From positions 342,549 to 406,548 of the forward strand of contig NZ_OBEL01000005.1 of NCBI RefSeq assembly GCF_900215605.1: a DNA stretch of 64,000 nt, given 5' to 3'. Within the stretch, counting starts at the first letter, position 1. Every line of letters begins with the position of its first letter. This stretch comes from Cohaesibacter gelatinilyticus. Its GTDB lineage: Bacteria > Pseudomonadota > Alphaproteobacteria > Rhizobiales > Cohaesibacteraceae. The position numbers were made by a program, and so were the translations under genes. Shown in pieces: positions 47,525 to 56,643 of this stretch. The notes under the pieces were generated by a model. It did not search any database. It saw nothing but the letters and a program-made list of their open reading frames with translations, and was not told the origin of the DNA.

Positions 47525-47573
47525 GATACTTCCTTTGGTTGCTACCGATGCTTGTATGTGACGTATTTTGCGC

Positions 47574-47739
47574 CTAGTGTGGTGGAATTGAAATAGGTAT
47601 CATTTATCGGCAGGTTCGTTTGCCTATTTCAATTCCTAAAACCACACTAGAAACATATATTTGCTAGTCACCCTTTTGAATCTAGAGTTCGTTCGGTACT
47701 CGCTGTTCAATGTGACGAACTTTAGATTCGGGTGACTAG
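47574..47739. repeat. Paired-hairpin repeat element, copy 2 (inverted relative to copy 1)
   Basis: The reverse complement matches 9143-9308 over the full 166 bases with about nine substitutions and no gaps. Hairpin B lies at 47574-47650 and hairpin A at 47664-47739, with the same 13-base linker and the same CTAG at all four hairpin ends. It sits between the divergent methyltransferase and comF genes, where it occupies most of the shared promoter region. No coding content. Confidence 0.93.
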
Positions 47740-47798
47740 CCTACTCGCATCATTGAGTGTTTGGCTGTGGCTTATGGCGCGAAAAGGGATCTGTCAAT

Positions 47799-48596
47799 AT
47801 GATGCGTCAAGAAATGCTTGTCTCGAAGATCGAAGGGGTGAGGCAGGGTATGACCTTCCTCATGCATGCAATTGGTAATTTGATCTGGCCACCAGTTTGT
47901 GCCAATTGCGGCAAACGGATTGATGCGGCCAATCATTTGTGTGGAACTTGTTGGCAGTCCATGCATTGGATTGATAAACCCTATTGCCCGATTTCGGGAC
48001 TGCCATACGCCTTTGATGTAGGGGAAGAAATTATCAGCCCCTCTGTGATTGTCGATCCACCGGTCTATGACAAGGCCCGAGCGGTAGCGCTTTATGATGA
48101 TACAGCCCGGGCTTTGGTGCATAAGCTGAAATATTATGACCGGACGGATCTGGCACGCTCCATGGGACAATGGATGGTGCGGGCAGGATTGGAATTCTTC
48201 GATGAAAATCCCGACCAACTTGTTGTTGTTCCTGTTCCTTTACATCGACGGCGCCTGATTGGTCGGCGTTACAATCAGGCCGCACTTTTGGCAAAGGAAA
48301 TAGCCGCGCAACAGAAGGCGCCTTATTTACATGATTGTCTCGTGCGTCGACGGGCCACAAGACAACAGGTTGGATTGAATGAGAGCGAACGGGCGTCCAA
48401 TGTGCGCGGAGCGTTTCAGGTGCCTTTGCCGTTGAAGGGTAAAATTGCTGGAAAGGCTATCATTCTGGTGGATGATGTGATGACAACCGGAGCAACCATG
48501 CAAGCCTGTGCTCGGGTTTTGCGTCAGGCTGGTGCGGCTCAAATTTTTGTTATCGTCTTTGCACGGGTTGTCGAACCGGGACAAATGACCATATAA
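47799..48596 (+). CDS. comF: ComF-family phosphoribosyltransferase-like protein
   Basis: 265 residues from ATG 47799 (AAAAGGGA upstream); a GTG 42 bases earlier and nearby ATGs are alternatives. An N-terminal zinc-finger part has CANCGKRI and CGTCWQ cysteine pairs (about 34-58). The PRT-type domain includes LVVVPVPLHRRRLIGRRYNQAALLAKEI and the PRPP loop ILVDDVMTTGAT. ComF takes part in DNA uptake or processing during transformation in some bacteria, but its biochemical role is unclear. grxC follows. Confidence 0.92.
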   Translation: MMRQEMLVSKIEGVRQGMTFLMHAIGNLIWPPVCANCGKRIDAANHLCGTCWQSMHWIDKPYCPISGLPYAFDVGEEIISPSVIVDPPVYDKARAVALYDDTARALVHKLKYYDRTDLARSMGQWMVRAGLEFFDENPDQLVVVPVPLHRRRLIGRRYNQAALLAKEIAAQQKAPYLHDCLVRRRATRQQVGLNESERASNVRGAFQVPLPLKGKIAGKAIILVDDVMTTGATMQACARVLRQAGAAQIFVIVFARVVEPGQMTI

Positions 48597-48684
48597 CGCC
48601 AAGCAATAGATTTTGAATTCTTGAAATTGGACCGAAGCTTTCAAAGTGATCTGGCTGGTTTCAGTACCAAAGTAGGAGAAACTG

Positions 48685-48939
48685 ATGGCCGAGGTTGTCA
48701 TTTATACCCGTAAGATGTGTGGTTTTTGCACGGCGGCAAAAAAGCTGCTGTCCGACAAAGGCGTAAGCTTTCGCGAACACGATGCGACCTTCGATTTTGA
48801 TGTGAAGCAGGAAATGATCAAGAAGTCAGGTCGTAAAACCTTCCCTCAGATTTTTATCAATGAGGAGCATGTGGGGGGGTGCGACGATCTGTTTGATCTG
48901 GAAAAGGCTGGTCAGTTGGACGTGAAGCTGGCGAGTTAA
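48685..48939 (+). CDS. grxC: Glutaredoxin 3
   Basis: 84 residues with the dithiol active site CGFC at residues 12-15 (YTRKMCGFCTAAK), the TFPQIFI cis-proline region (about 52-58) and GGCDDLFDLE for glutathione binding. It reduces disulphides with glutathione. AGGAG precedes the start. The order comF-grxC-nitrilase-DUF1178 is conserved in Hyphomicrobiales. Confidence 0.97.
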   Translation: MAEVVIYTRKMCGFCTAAKKLLSDKGVSFREHDATFDFDVKQEMIKKSGRKTFPQIFINEEHVGGCDDLFDLEKAGQLDVKLAS

Positions 48940-48948
48940 TTCGTCTTC

Positions 48949-49050
48949 ACGCTATTCCTGATCTAACGATCAGGGCTCCAGACAGGGCGCTTCGCGCTTG
49001 CCTATCGGCCGCCACAAAAGCGTCCTCGCTTTTGTGGGATCATTGCCTTA
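48949..49050. repeat. Hairpin element related to the 29.6-kb palindrome
   Basis: The sequence GCTATTCCT ... GGGC ... GCGCTTGCCTATCGGCCG matches one half of the compound palindrome at 29561-29796. As there, the core is followed by a perfect hairpin, here CACAAAAGCG/CGCTTTTGTG at 49013-49036 with a 4-base loop, and then GGATC. An extra small hairpin (CTGATC/GATCAG, 48958-48973) replaces sequence in the outer arm. It lies between grxC and the nitrilase gene and has no coding content. Confidence 0.7.
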
Positions 49051-49102
49051 CTGGGCGTTTTGCGAGAACAATGAAGTGCCTTATGCAAATTAGGAGGGAT
49101 GG

Positions 49103-49939
49103 ATGACACAGTTTCGAGCCGCGTGCGTGCAATTGCGTGCTGGACGAGACATTGGCTCCAATCTGGATCAGGCAGAAGATCTGATTCGGCAGGCCGCTAA
49201 GGATGGCTGTGTCTATATCCAGACCCCGGAGCAAACAGCGACCATGGAGCTGAACCGGGCCAAGTTGATGGAGAAAATCTCTCCGGAAGAAAATGACGAA
49301 GGTCTGGTACGGTTACGGATGCTGGCCAAAGAGTTGGGTATCTGGTTGCATATTGGCTCAATGGCCGTTGTGGCAGATGAACTGGACGACAAAGGCCGCT
49401 CCAAAGCAGCCAATCGTTCTTTCGTTATTGATGCTGATGGCAAGATCCAGGCCCGATATGACAAGATTCATATGTTTGACGTGGATCTGGCCAATGGAGA
49501 GAGTTATCGAGAATCCTCCAGTTTTCAGGCAGGGGAAGAAGCCGTTCTAGCCACATTGCCGTGGGGCGGCCTCGGCCTTTCTATCTGCTATGATGTGCGT
49601 TTTCCGCATCTCTATCGTTCACTCAGCCAGAAGGGAGCATCGCTTCTGGCTGTGCCAGCTGCTTTTACTGCCAAGACCGGCGATGCACATTGGCATATCT
49701 TGCTGCGCTCGCGCGCAATTGAGAATGGCGCTTTTGTTCTGGCAGCTGCGCAAGGTGGCGTGCATGAAAATGGCCGTGAAACTTATGGTCATTCCCTGAT
49801 CATTGATCCATGGGGGCGCATTCTGGCAGAAGCACAGGATCAACCATGCTTCATTGCAGCGGATCTGGACATGGCAAAGGTTTCGGCTTGTCGCCAATCC
49901 ATTCCCTCCCTCGCAAATGAGCAAGAATTTGCTCTTTAA
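49103..49939 (+). CDS. Nitrilase-superfamily amidase (Nit-type, deaminated-glutathione amidase-like)
   Basis: 278 residues with the complete nitrilase catalytic triad: E43 (YIQTPEQT), K121 (RYDKIHMFDVD) and C162 (LSICYDVRFPHLYR). The segments YRESSSFQAGE and HWHILLRSRAIENGAFVLAAAQGG match the Nit1 group, whose members repair deaminated glutathione. The neighbouring glutaredoxin gene agrees with a glutathione-linked role, though omega-amidase activity is also possible. AGGAGG precedes the ATG. Confidence 0.9.
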   Translation: MTQFRAACVQLRAGRDIGSNLDQAEDLIRQAAKDGCVYIQTPEQTATMELNRAKLMEKISPEENDEGLVRLRMLAKELGIWLHIGSMAVVADELDDKGRSKAANRSFVIDADGKIQARYDKIHMFDVDLANGESYRESSSFQAGEEAVLATLPWGGLGLSICYDVRFPHLYRSLSQKGASLLAVPAAFTAKTGDAHWHILLRSRAIENGAFVLAAAQGGVHENGRETYGHSLIIDPWGRILAEAQDQPCFIAADLDMAKVSACRQSIPSLANEQEFAL

Positions 49940-50040
49940 TTGCGTTTCGGTATCCTGTAAAAGGCCAGCTTGTTCGCATTAGAAAGTGGACAGACTCAAT
50001 TTGACAGGATGGCACTCATTGATAGTGCGAGGGCTTCGGC

Positions 50041-50568
50041 GTGATTAAATTTTCTCTACAATGCGATGCAGGGCACAGTTTTGAAGGCTGGTTTCGTAAT
50101 TCGGGAGATTTTGAAAGTCAGAAACAAAGCGGCTTTTTGCAATGCCCTGGCTGCGGTTCGGAAAATGTCAACAAGGCTTTGATGGCCCCAGCTATTTCCG
50201 GCACTCGCACTCAGGATAAGATCGCTCAGACTGCTGAGCCTCAGCCAACTGCATCTGCTCCGGTTGAACCATCAGCCAGTGTACCTCCTGCAGCGCCTGT
50301 TCCGTCTCCGGTTCAGCCCGTGGCCCTGCAAGCTGAGACTGAGCAGCAGGCTGAGTTGGTGCAGAAATTGCGAGATTTGCGCGAGAAAGTGGTTGCCAAT
50401 TCTGATTATGTTGGCGACAAATTTGCCGAAGAAGCCCGCAAAATGCATTTCAATGAGACAGAAAAGCGCGGTATCTATGGTGAAGCCACGCTTGACGAAG
50501 TCAAGGATCTGAATGAGGATGGCATTGATTGCCTTCCATTGCCAATTCTGCCCGAAGATCAGAACTGA
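50041..50568 (+). CDS. DUF1178-family zinc-ribbon protein
   Basis: 175 residues starting at GTG 50041, with GAGGG upstream. The N-terminus is a zinc ribbon (MIKFSLQCDAGHSFEGWF, then CPGCGSENV at about 36-44). A proline-rich linker (about 60-100, PSASVPPAAPVPSPVQP) follows, and the conserved C-terminal region is FAEEARKMHFNETEKRGIYGEATLDEVKDLNEDGID. The function is unknown. It follows the nitrilase gene as in related genomes. Confidence 0.92.
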   Translation: MIKFSLQCDAGHSFEGWFRNSGDFESQKQSGFLQCPGCGSENVNKALMAPAISGTRTQDKIAQTAEPQPTASAPVEPSASVPPAAPVPSPVQPVALQAETEQQAELVQKLRDLREKVVANSDYVGDKFAEEARKMHFNETEKRGIYGEATLDEVKDLNEDGIDCLPLPILPEDQN

Positions 50569-50578
50569 TTGTCATTTT

Positions 50579-51730
50579 TCATTTCGTCTGGGTGATGCGG
50601 ACCACTTGTCCGTCCGAGCTGTCGGTCAGTAGCCAAACTGCACCATCCGGGCCGGTTCTGACATCACGAATACGTCCGAATTGACCAACAAAATAGCGCT
50701 CTTCTGAAACTATCTCTTCACCCTTCAAAATCAATCGTGAGAGATATTGTTCTCTCAAGGCTCCCGCTAAGAGAGAGCCGTCCCAGTCGGGAATGAGCGG
50801 TTTGACATGGTTATAAAAGCTCAAGCCTGATGGGGCGATGGACGGATCCCAATAGAAAAGGGGTTGTTCCAGCCCTTTGGCACTTGAGCCTTTTGCAAAG
50901 CCACGACCGGAATAATTGCTGCCGTAGGAAATAAGCGGCCAGCCGTAATTTTGGCCAGCTTTGGGCTGGTTGATTTCATCACCACCAGCAGCTCCATGGG
51001 ACAGGGTCCAGAGCTTGCCCGTCTTCGGATGAATAGCCGCACCTTGCGGATTGCGGTGACCTATGGACCAGATTTCCGGCAAGGCTCTCCTGCCATTGGC
51101 AAAGGGATTGTCTTTGGGAACAGAGCCATCGCGATTGATGCGAATGACAGAGCCTGCATGATCAAATGGATCTTGTGCCCGCATTTGCGAGCCCCGCTCA
51201 CCCAAAGTCACAAACAGAGTCTTGTCTGATGCGAAACGCAATCGAGAGCCAAAATGCCGACCTCCTTCTGATTTTTTATTGGATGAGAAAATGATTTTCA
51301 GATTGTTCAGACGCTGTTTGGATAGGTCCAATGTTGCGCTGGCAACAGCGGTTCCATATTGGCTGCCGGAGTTCGATTTTTGTGAGAAAGAGAAAAAGAC
51401 ACGGCTGCTTGAGGAAAAATCAGGATCAAGCGCGATATCAAGCAAACCACCTTGTCCCACCTCATTGATCGGCGGCAGGCCTTTGAGGGCGCGCGAGACT
51501 TTACCATTTGCTATGTGACGGAGGGTGCCAGAGCGCTCTGTTACCAGCAATGAGCCGTCAGGTAAGAATGCCAAACCCCAAGGATTGTCGAGCCCCTTTG
51601 CAATGATCTCGGTCATTAGGGGTGTGTTGCCCTGCTTGGCCACACAACATTGTGCGGCTTGTGCCTGAGTGGATATGTTTGAGACAAGAAAGGCGGCGAA
51701 CAGGTAAATGATTGGACGCAAGTTGAGCAT
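50579..51730 (-). CDS. PQQ-dependent sugar dehydrogenase (YliI/Asd-like), exported
   Basis: 383 residues. A signal peptide covers about 1-25 (PIIYLFAAFLVSNISTQAQA). The remainder is a six-bladed beta-propeller of the glucose/sorbosone dehydrogenase family: GLDNPWGLAFLPDGSLLVTERSGTLRHI, GGLLDIALDPDFSSSSRVFFSFSQ, GRHFGSRLRFASDKTLFVTLGERG, HRNPQGAAIHPKTGKLW and GAAGGDEINQPKAGQNYGWP. Relatives are soluble periplasmic aldose dehydrogenases using PQQ. It is convergent with DUF1178 with ten bases between the stops. Confidence 0.9.
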   Translation of the reverse strand: MLNLRPIIYLFAAFLVSNISTQAQAAQCCVAKQGNTPLMTEIIAKGLDNPWGLAFLPDGSLLVTERSGTLRHIANGKVSRALKGLPPINEVGQGGLLDIALDPDFSSSSRVFFSFSQKSNSGSQYGTAVASATLDLSKQRLNNLKIIFSSNKKSEGGRHFGSRLRFASDKTLFVTLGERGSQMRAQDPFDHAGSVIRINRDGSVPKDNPFANGRRALPEIWSIGHRNPQGAAIHPKTGKLWTLSHGAAGGDEINQPKAGQNYGWPLISYGSNYSGRGFAKGSSAKGLEQPLFYWDPSIAPSGLSFYNHVKPLIPDWDGSLLAGALREQYLSRLILKGEEIVSEERYFVGQFGRIRDVRTGPDGAVWLLTDSSDGQVVRITQTK

Positions 51731-51828
51731 CAGTGCTTTCTCCCTCTCAACAAATTGAAGGAGAGTATAGCAGAGGTGTTATGCAAGATTGCAATCAACA
51801 AGCTGTTATGAGTGAAGCTCTGATCATT

Positions 51829-52584
51829 TTACTCAGGGCGCTCGCACATGACCATGTAATTGATGTCCATGTCCGCACCTCGTGACCAGCGATCAAGGAT
51901 TGGATTGTAGATCATGCCTTCTTTCCTGGTCATGATCAGTGCTGTGTTCTCAAAAGCAGCTTCCAGCTCATCCGGAGTGACGAACTTGTCCCACTGATGG
52001 GTGCCAACAGGGAGCCAGCGCAGGATATATTCAGCTCCGATAATAGCCAAAGCCCAGCTTTTCATGGTGCGGTTCAGTGTCGACATGAACATCAAACCAC
52101 CGGGCTTGACCATGGAGGTGCAGGCTTTGATGAAGAGAGGCACATCGCTGACATGCTCTACCACTTCCATGGCTAGAACCACGTCGAACTGCTCGCCAGC
52201 TTCAGCCATGCTTTCCGCCGTTGTGGCACGATAGTCGATCTCTAGGCCATTCTCTTTGGCATGTGTGCTGGCAATGCCGATATTGACTTCAGATGCGTCT
52301 GCGCCCGTCATGCTGGCACCCATGCGGGTCATGGGTTCGCAGATCAAGCCGCCGCCGCACCCGATATCGAGCATATTCATGCCAGCAAACGGGCTTTGCG
52401 CTTTTTCATCCAGGCCAAAATGCGCAATGATGTTTTCGCGGATGAAGGCAAGACGCGTGGGGTTTTGTTTGTGAAGAGGACGGAACTTGCCGGTAGGGCT
52501 CCACCATTCTGCGGCCATGGCAGAGAAATGGGCGATTTCAGCTTCATCGACAGTGCTGCCGGAAAAAGAGCTTTGATTTGCCAT
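51829..52584 (-). CDS. ubiG: Ubiquinone biosynthesis O-methyltransferase
   Basis: 251 residues. [29 protein letters not shown] (about 19-47) is the typical UbiG start, the SAM loop is [21 protein letters not shown], and [30 protein letters not shown] and [22 protein letters not shown] follow. It carries out both O-methylations of ubiquinone synthesis at the membrane. It is divergent from lysC, as in many alphaproteobacteria. Confidence 0.97.
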   Translation of the reverse strand: MANQSSFSGSTVDEAEIAHFSAMAAEWWSPTGKFRPLHKQNPTRLAFIRENIIAHFGLDEKAQSPFAGMNMLDIGCGGGLICEPMTRMGASMTGADASEVNIGIASTHAKENGLEIDYRATTAESMAEAGEQFDVVLAMEVVEHVSDVPLFIKACTSMVKPGGLMFMSTLNRTMKSWALAIIGAEYILRWLPVGTHQWDKFVTPDELEAAFENTALIMTRKEGMIYNPILDRWSRGADMDINYMVMCERPE

Positions 52585-52804
52585 CGGATATTCCGTGCCT
52601 TCTTTTGTCTTCGTGCTACTCGTAAATCTTTAGCTCGTTGGATTATAGCCAAATGTCAAGGCCGGTGTTGAAAGTTATCGGGTTATTCAGTTGCGATTGT
52701 GTCACGTCCCGTTTATGAATGTCGCAACAGATGGCAAGGATCTGAATTCAGATCGATTGGCATCTTTCTTTTTGACGGCAATCCTTGGCAGAAAGAGAAA
52801 GTGA

Positions 52805-54061
52805 ATGGCCCGTCTTGTGATGAAATTTGGGGGCACCTCTGTTGGTGATCTGGAGCGCATTCAACGTGTTGCAAGGCACGTGAAGCGTGAAGTGGATGCT
52901 GGCAACCAGGTGGCCGTTGTTGTTTCCGCCATGTCTGGCAAGACCAATGAATTGGTTGGTTGGGTAGAACAGAGTTCTCCTCTCTATGATGCGCGAGAAT
53001 ATGATACTGTGGTTGCCTCTGGCGAGCAGGTAACGTCCGGTCTTCTGGCGCTGACCTTGCAGAATATGGGCGTTGATGCCCGTTCCTGGCTTGGATGGCA
53101 GATTCCGATCAAGACCAACGGTGTTCACGGGGCCGCACGCATAGAAGAGATCGATGGTTCAAAACTGATTGAACGTCTGGAAATGAATCAGGTGGCCGTG
53201 GTTGCCGGGTTCCAGGGTATTGGTCCGGATAATCGTATTTCCACATTGGGTCGCGGTGGCTCTGATACCTCTGCGGTAGCAATTGCTGCTGCGATCGAGG
53301 CGGATCGTTGCGATATCTATACCGATGTGGATGGTGTCTATACCACTGACCCGCGCATCGTGCCGGAAGCACGTCGTCTGAACCAGGTCTCTTACGAGGA
53401 AATGCTGGAAATGGCATCTCTTGGTGCCAAGGTTCTTCAGGTGCGATCTGTCGAGATGGCCATGGTGCACAATGTTCGCACCTTTGTACGCTCCAGCTTC
53501 ATAGAGCCGGATGCGCCCGAATTATTGAATACGGATATTCCATCCGGTACTTTGATCTGCGATGAGGATGAGATTGTGGAAAAACAGGTTGTAACTGGCA
53601 TTGCCTTCTCCAGAGATGAAGCCCAGATTTCTCTGCGTCGGGTCGCCGACAAGCCTGGCATCGCTGCCCATGTATTTGGCCCTCTGGCAGAGGCCAATAT
53701 CAATGTCGACATGATCGTGCAGAATATCTCCGAAGATGGCACCATTACCGATATGACCTTCACCGTACCGGAAGGTGATTTTGACCGTGCCAAGTCTGTC
53801 CTGGAGCAATCCCAGGGTGAGATCGGCTATGAGGTGCTGCAAGGTTCCACCGATGTCGTCAAGGTTTCGGTAATCGGAATTGGGATGCGCAGTCACGCCG
53901 GCGTGGCCTCTCAGGCCTTTCAGGCGCTTGCAGACAAAGGCATCAATATTCGCGCCATCACGACTTCGGAAATCAAGATTTCCATCTTGATTGATTCGGA
54001 CTTTACCGAGTTGGCTGTGCGAGCACTGCATTCCCTTTATGGGCTGGATGATAATAGCTAA
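52805..54061 (+). CDS. lysC: Aspartate kinase
   Basis: 418 residues. The amino-acid kinase domain covers about 1-235 (VMKFGGTSVGDLERI, RGGSDTSAVAIAAAIEADRCDIYTDVDGVYTTDPRI, MLEMASLGAKVLQVRSVEMA). Two C-terminal ACT domains (about 265-410) bind lysine and threonine for feedback control (ISLRRVADKPGIAAHVFGPLAEANINVDMIVQN; VIGIGMRSHAGVASQAFQALADKGINIRAITTSEIKIS). It makes aspartyl phosphate, the first step to lysine, threonine, methionine and diaminopimelate. ptsP follows on the same strand. Confidence 0.97.
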   Translation: MARLVMKFGGTSVGDLERIQRVARHVKREVDAGNQVAVVVSAMSGKTNELVGWVEQSSPLYDAREYDTVVASGEQVTSGLLALTLQNMGVDARSWLGWQIPIKTNGVHGAARIEEIDGSKLIERLEMNQVAVVAGFQGIGPDNRISTLGRGGSDTSAVAIAAAIEADRCDIYTDVDGVYTTDPRIVPEARRLNQVSYEEMLEMASLGAKVLQVRSVEMAMVHNVRTFVRSSFIEPDAPELLNTDIPSGTLICDEDEIVEKQVVTGIAFSRDEAQISLRRVADKPGIAAHVFGPLAEANINVDMIVQNISEDGTITDMTFTVPEGDFDRAKSVLEQSQGEIGYEVLQGSTDVVKVSVIGIGMRSHAGVASQAFQALADKGINIRAITTSEIKISILIDSDFTELAVRALHSLYGLDDNS

Positions 54062-54079
54062 TTCATTATTTTCCCATGG

Positions 54080-54118
54080 AATCGGGGTCGTTGCACTATA
54101 TGCGTGACAGCCCCGATT
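54080..54118 (+). terminator. Weak hairpin after lysC
   Basis: AATCGGGG and CCCCGATT form an 8-bp stem with a 23-base loop, 20 bases after the lysC stop. No T-run follows, so termination is uncertain. Confidence 0.35.
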
Positions 54119-54296
54119 GATCTGTTTGCTGCAACAATGCCATAGTGCAGCAAATGAGAGCGTCTATCGATTGACCGAACTGACTGGTTCGCTCAGTTGG
54201 CAAGTTTATTCTGGATAGATGGCATTCTCTTCGGCTTTGGCTTGGTTCATGTGCGGACTGTGATCTGGCATGAACAGAGAATCTGGAGATACCCGC

Positions 54297-56564
54297 ATGT
54301 GGGGTAACCTGGCAGGTCCGCGCCTTTTGTTGCGTCGCCTTCGTGAAACGATGGCAAAACCAACGGATGCGCAGGAGCGTTTGAATGAGATTGTAGCGTT
54401 GATCGCGGCCAATATGGTGGCCGAGGTCTGCTCAGTCTATGTCTTGCGCGCCGACAATCTGCTGGAACTGTATGCAACACAAGGTTTGAATCCCGATGCG
54501 GTTCACCAGACCAGTCTGAAGGTGGGGGAAGGTCTGGTCGGCTATATTGCGTCCGAGGCCCGCCATCTGAATTTGTCCGAACCACAAAATCATCCGGCCT
54601 TCGCCTATCGTCCCGAGACAGGTGAAGAAGCCTACCATGCTTTTCTGGGTGTGCCGGTTTTGCGTGCGGGGCGTATGCTTGGGGTTCTGGTTGTACAGAA
54701 CAAGGCACAACGCGTATATAGCGACGAAGAAGTCGAAGCCATGCAGACCACTGCCATGGTGCTGGCCGAGCTGATTGCCTCTGGTGAGTTGGAAAGCATA
54801 ACCGGACCCGATTCAGATCTGGATCTGAATCGTCCGATGCAGATTTCCGGTTTGTCCATGGCAGAGGGCATCGGTCTTGGGCATGTGGTTTTGCACGAGC
54901 CGCGTGTCGTGGTGACCAATCTGATTGCCGAAGACGCGGTCGCAGAAGAGAAACGCTTGGAATCTGCTGTTGAGCGCTTGCGCCTCTCGGTCGATGATCT
55001 GCTGAACCGGGATGATATTTCTCACGGCGGTGAGCATCGCGATATTCTTGAAGCTTATCGGATGTTTGCCTATGACCGGGGCTGGTTACGCCGAATGAAA
55101 GAGGCGATCCATTCCGGTTTGACTGCAGAAGCTGCGGTTGAACGCGTTCAGTCTGATACGCGCGCTCGCATGCTTCGTTCGACCGATCCGTACTTGCGCG
55201 AGCGCCTGCATGACTTTGACGATCTGGCGAATCGGCTGCTGCGCAAATTGATGGGTGAAGGTAGTCGTATTGATAGTGGTGATATGCCGTCTGACGCCAT
55301 CATCGTAGCTCGTAATATGGGGGCTGCGGAGCTTCTGGATTATGGCAAGGACCGCCTGCGTGGACTGGTACTGGAAGAAGGAGCTCCAACCAGTCATGTG
55401 GTGATTGTCGCTCGCGCGCTTGGCATTCCCACGGTCGGGCAGGTCGAGGGCGCAGTCACACTGTGCGAAGATGGGGATGCCATCATTGTCGATGGTGATA
55501 TGGCGCATGTGCATTTGCGCCCTTTGCCGGATATGGAAGCATCCTATGTGGAACAGATCCGGTTTCGTGCTCACAGGCTGGAGCAATATTCCAAGCTGCG
55601 TGATAAAGAGGCGATTTCCAAAGATGGCACTGATATCAGTTTGCTGATGAATGCAGGACTTTTGGTGGATCTTCCAAATGTGGAAGGGGCCGGGGCACAG
55701 GGCATTGGTCTGTTCCGTACCGAGCTGCAGTTCATGGTGGCCGAAAGCTTCCCGCGGATGCGTGAACAGGAAAAGGTCTATCGTTCCGTTCTGGACGCAA
55801 CTGATGGTCTGCCCGTAACTTTCCGCTCGCTCGATGTTGGGGGGGATAAGGTTCTTGCATTCTTGCGTTTGGCCCCGGAAGAAAATCCCGCTATGGGCTG
55901 GCGTGCCATTCGTTTGGGTCTGGATCGTCCCGGGCTCTTGCGAACCCAGATGCGGGCTCTCTTGCATGCCGCAGCCGGTCGTCATTTGCGTTTGATGTTC
56001 CCGATGATTTCCGAAGTCGGGGAATTTGATGCCGCCAAAGCTTTGTTCGAACGTGAAATTGCCCATTTGGAGCGTCACGGTTACGAAAAACCTGCAAAAA
56101 TCGAGCTTGGAACCATGTTGGAAGTACCCAGCCTTTTGTTCCAACTGGAAGAATTGCTGGAACGGGTGGATTTCCTCTCGATTGGAACCAATGATCTGCA
56201 CCAGTTCATGATGGCAAGTGATCGTGGGAATACCCGCCTGTCTGGTCGCTATAGCAATCTTTCTCCGGCTTTTTTACGCGCGCTATCCCGCATCCAGCAA
56301 AAAGCACAGGAGCATGGAGTTCCCGTGACAGTCTGTGGTGAGATTGCGGGTCGCCCTTTGGCTGCTATGGCGTTGCTCGCGATGGGATATCGCAATCTGT
56401 CCATGTCTCCATCTTCTATCGGACCGGTCAAGGCTATGGTTCTGGAGCTGCCGCTTGAGCCTTTGAGTGAAGGATTTGCGAAAGTACTTTCCACCAGCTT
56501 GTCAGGTGAAGAAGTGCAGAAATTCCTCACTTCTTTCGCCGAAACTCATTCCGTGCCGCTATAG
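54297..56564 (+). CDS. ptsP: Phosphoenolpyruvate-protein phosphotransferase PtsP (EI-Ntr)
   Basis: 755 residues from ATG 54297 (MWGNLAGPRLLLRRLRETMA), with GGAG eight bases before; an ATG 27 bases earlier fits the family less well. An N-terminal GAF domain (about 30-165) precedes the PTS enzyme I parts: the swivelling domain with the phosphorylated histidine H367 in GAPTSHVVIVARALG, and the PEP-binding barrel with GIGLFRTELQFM, SLDVGGDKVLAFL, LMFPMISEVGEFD, LSIGTNDLHQFMMASDR and VCGEIAGRP. It starts the nitrogen PTS phosphorelay that links nitrogen and carbon status. prfA follows. Confidence 0.96.
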   Translation: MWGNLAGPRLLLRRLRETMAKPTDAQERLNEIVALIAANMVAEVCSVYVLRADNLLELYATQGLNPDAVHQTSLKVGEGLVGYIASEARHLNLSEPQNHPAFAYRPETGEEAYHAFLGVPVLRAGRMLGVLVVQNKAQRVYSDEEVEAMQTTAMVLAELIASGELESITGPDSDLDLNRPMQISGLSMAEGIGLGHVVLHEPRVVVTNLIAEDAVAEEKRLESAVERLRLSVDDLLNRDDISHGGEHRDILEAYRMFAYDRGWLRRMKEAIHSGLTAEAAVERVQSDTRARMLRSTDPYLRERLHDFDDLANRLLRKLMGEGSRIDSGDMPSDAIIVARNMGAAELLDYGKDRLRGLVLEEGAPTSHVVIVARALGIPTVGQVEGAVTLCEDGDAIIVDGDMAHVHLRPLPDMEASYVEQIRFRAHRLEQYSKLRDKEAISKDGTDISLLMNAGLLVDLPNVEGAGAQGIGLFRTELQFMVAESFPRMREQEKVYRSVLDATDGLPVTFRSLDVGGDKVLAFLRLAPEENPAMGWRAIRLGLDRPGLLRTQMRALLHAAAGRHLRLMFPMISEVGEFDAAKALFEREIAHLERHGYEKPAKIELGTMLEVPSLLFQLEELLERVDFLSIGTNDLHQFMMASDRGNTRLSGRYSNLSPAFLRALSRIQQKAQEHGVPVTVCGEIAGRPLAAMALLAMGYRNLSMSPSSIGPVKAMVLELPLEPLSEGFAKVLSTSLSGEEVQKFLTSFAETHSVPL

Positions 56565-56643
56565 CTGCATCACCTCAATCTGAATATGCTGGCTTACCGC
56601 CGTGAGCTGGCTTTTTGATATGTAACCAAACTGGATCAAATTC

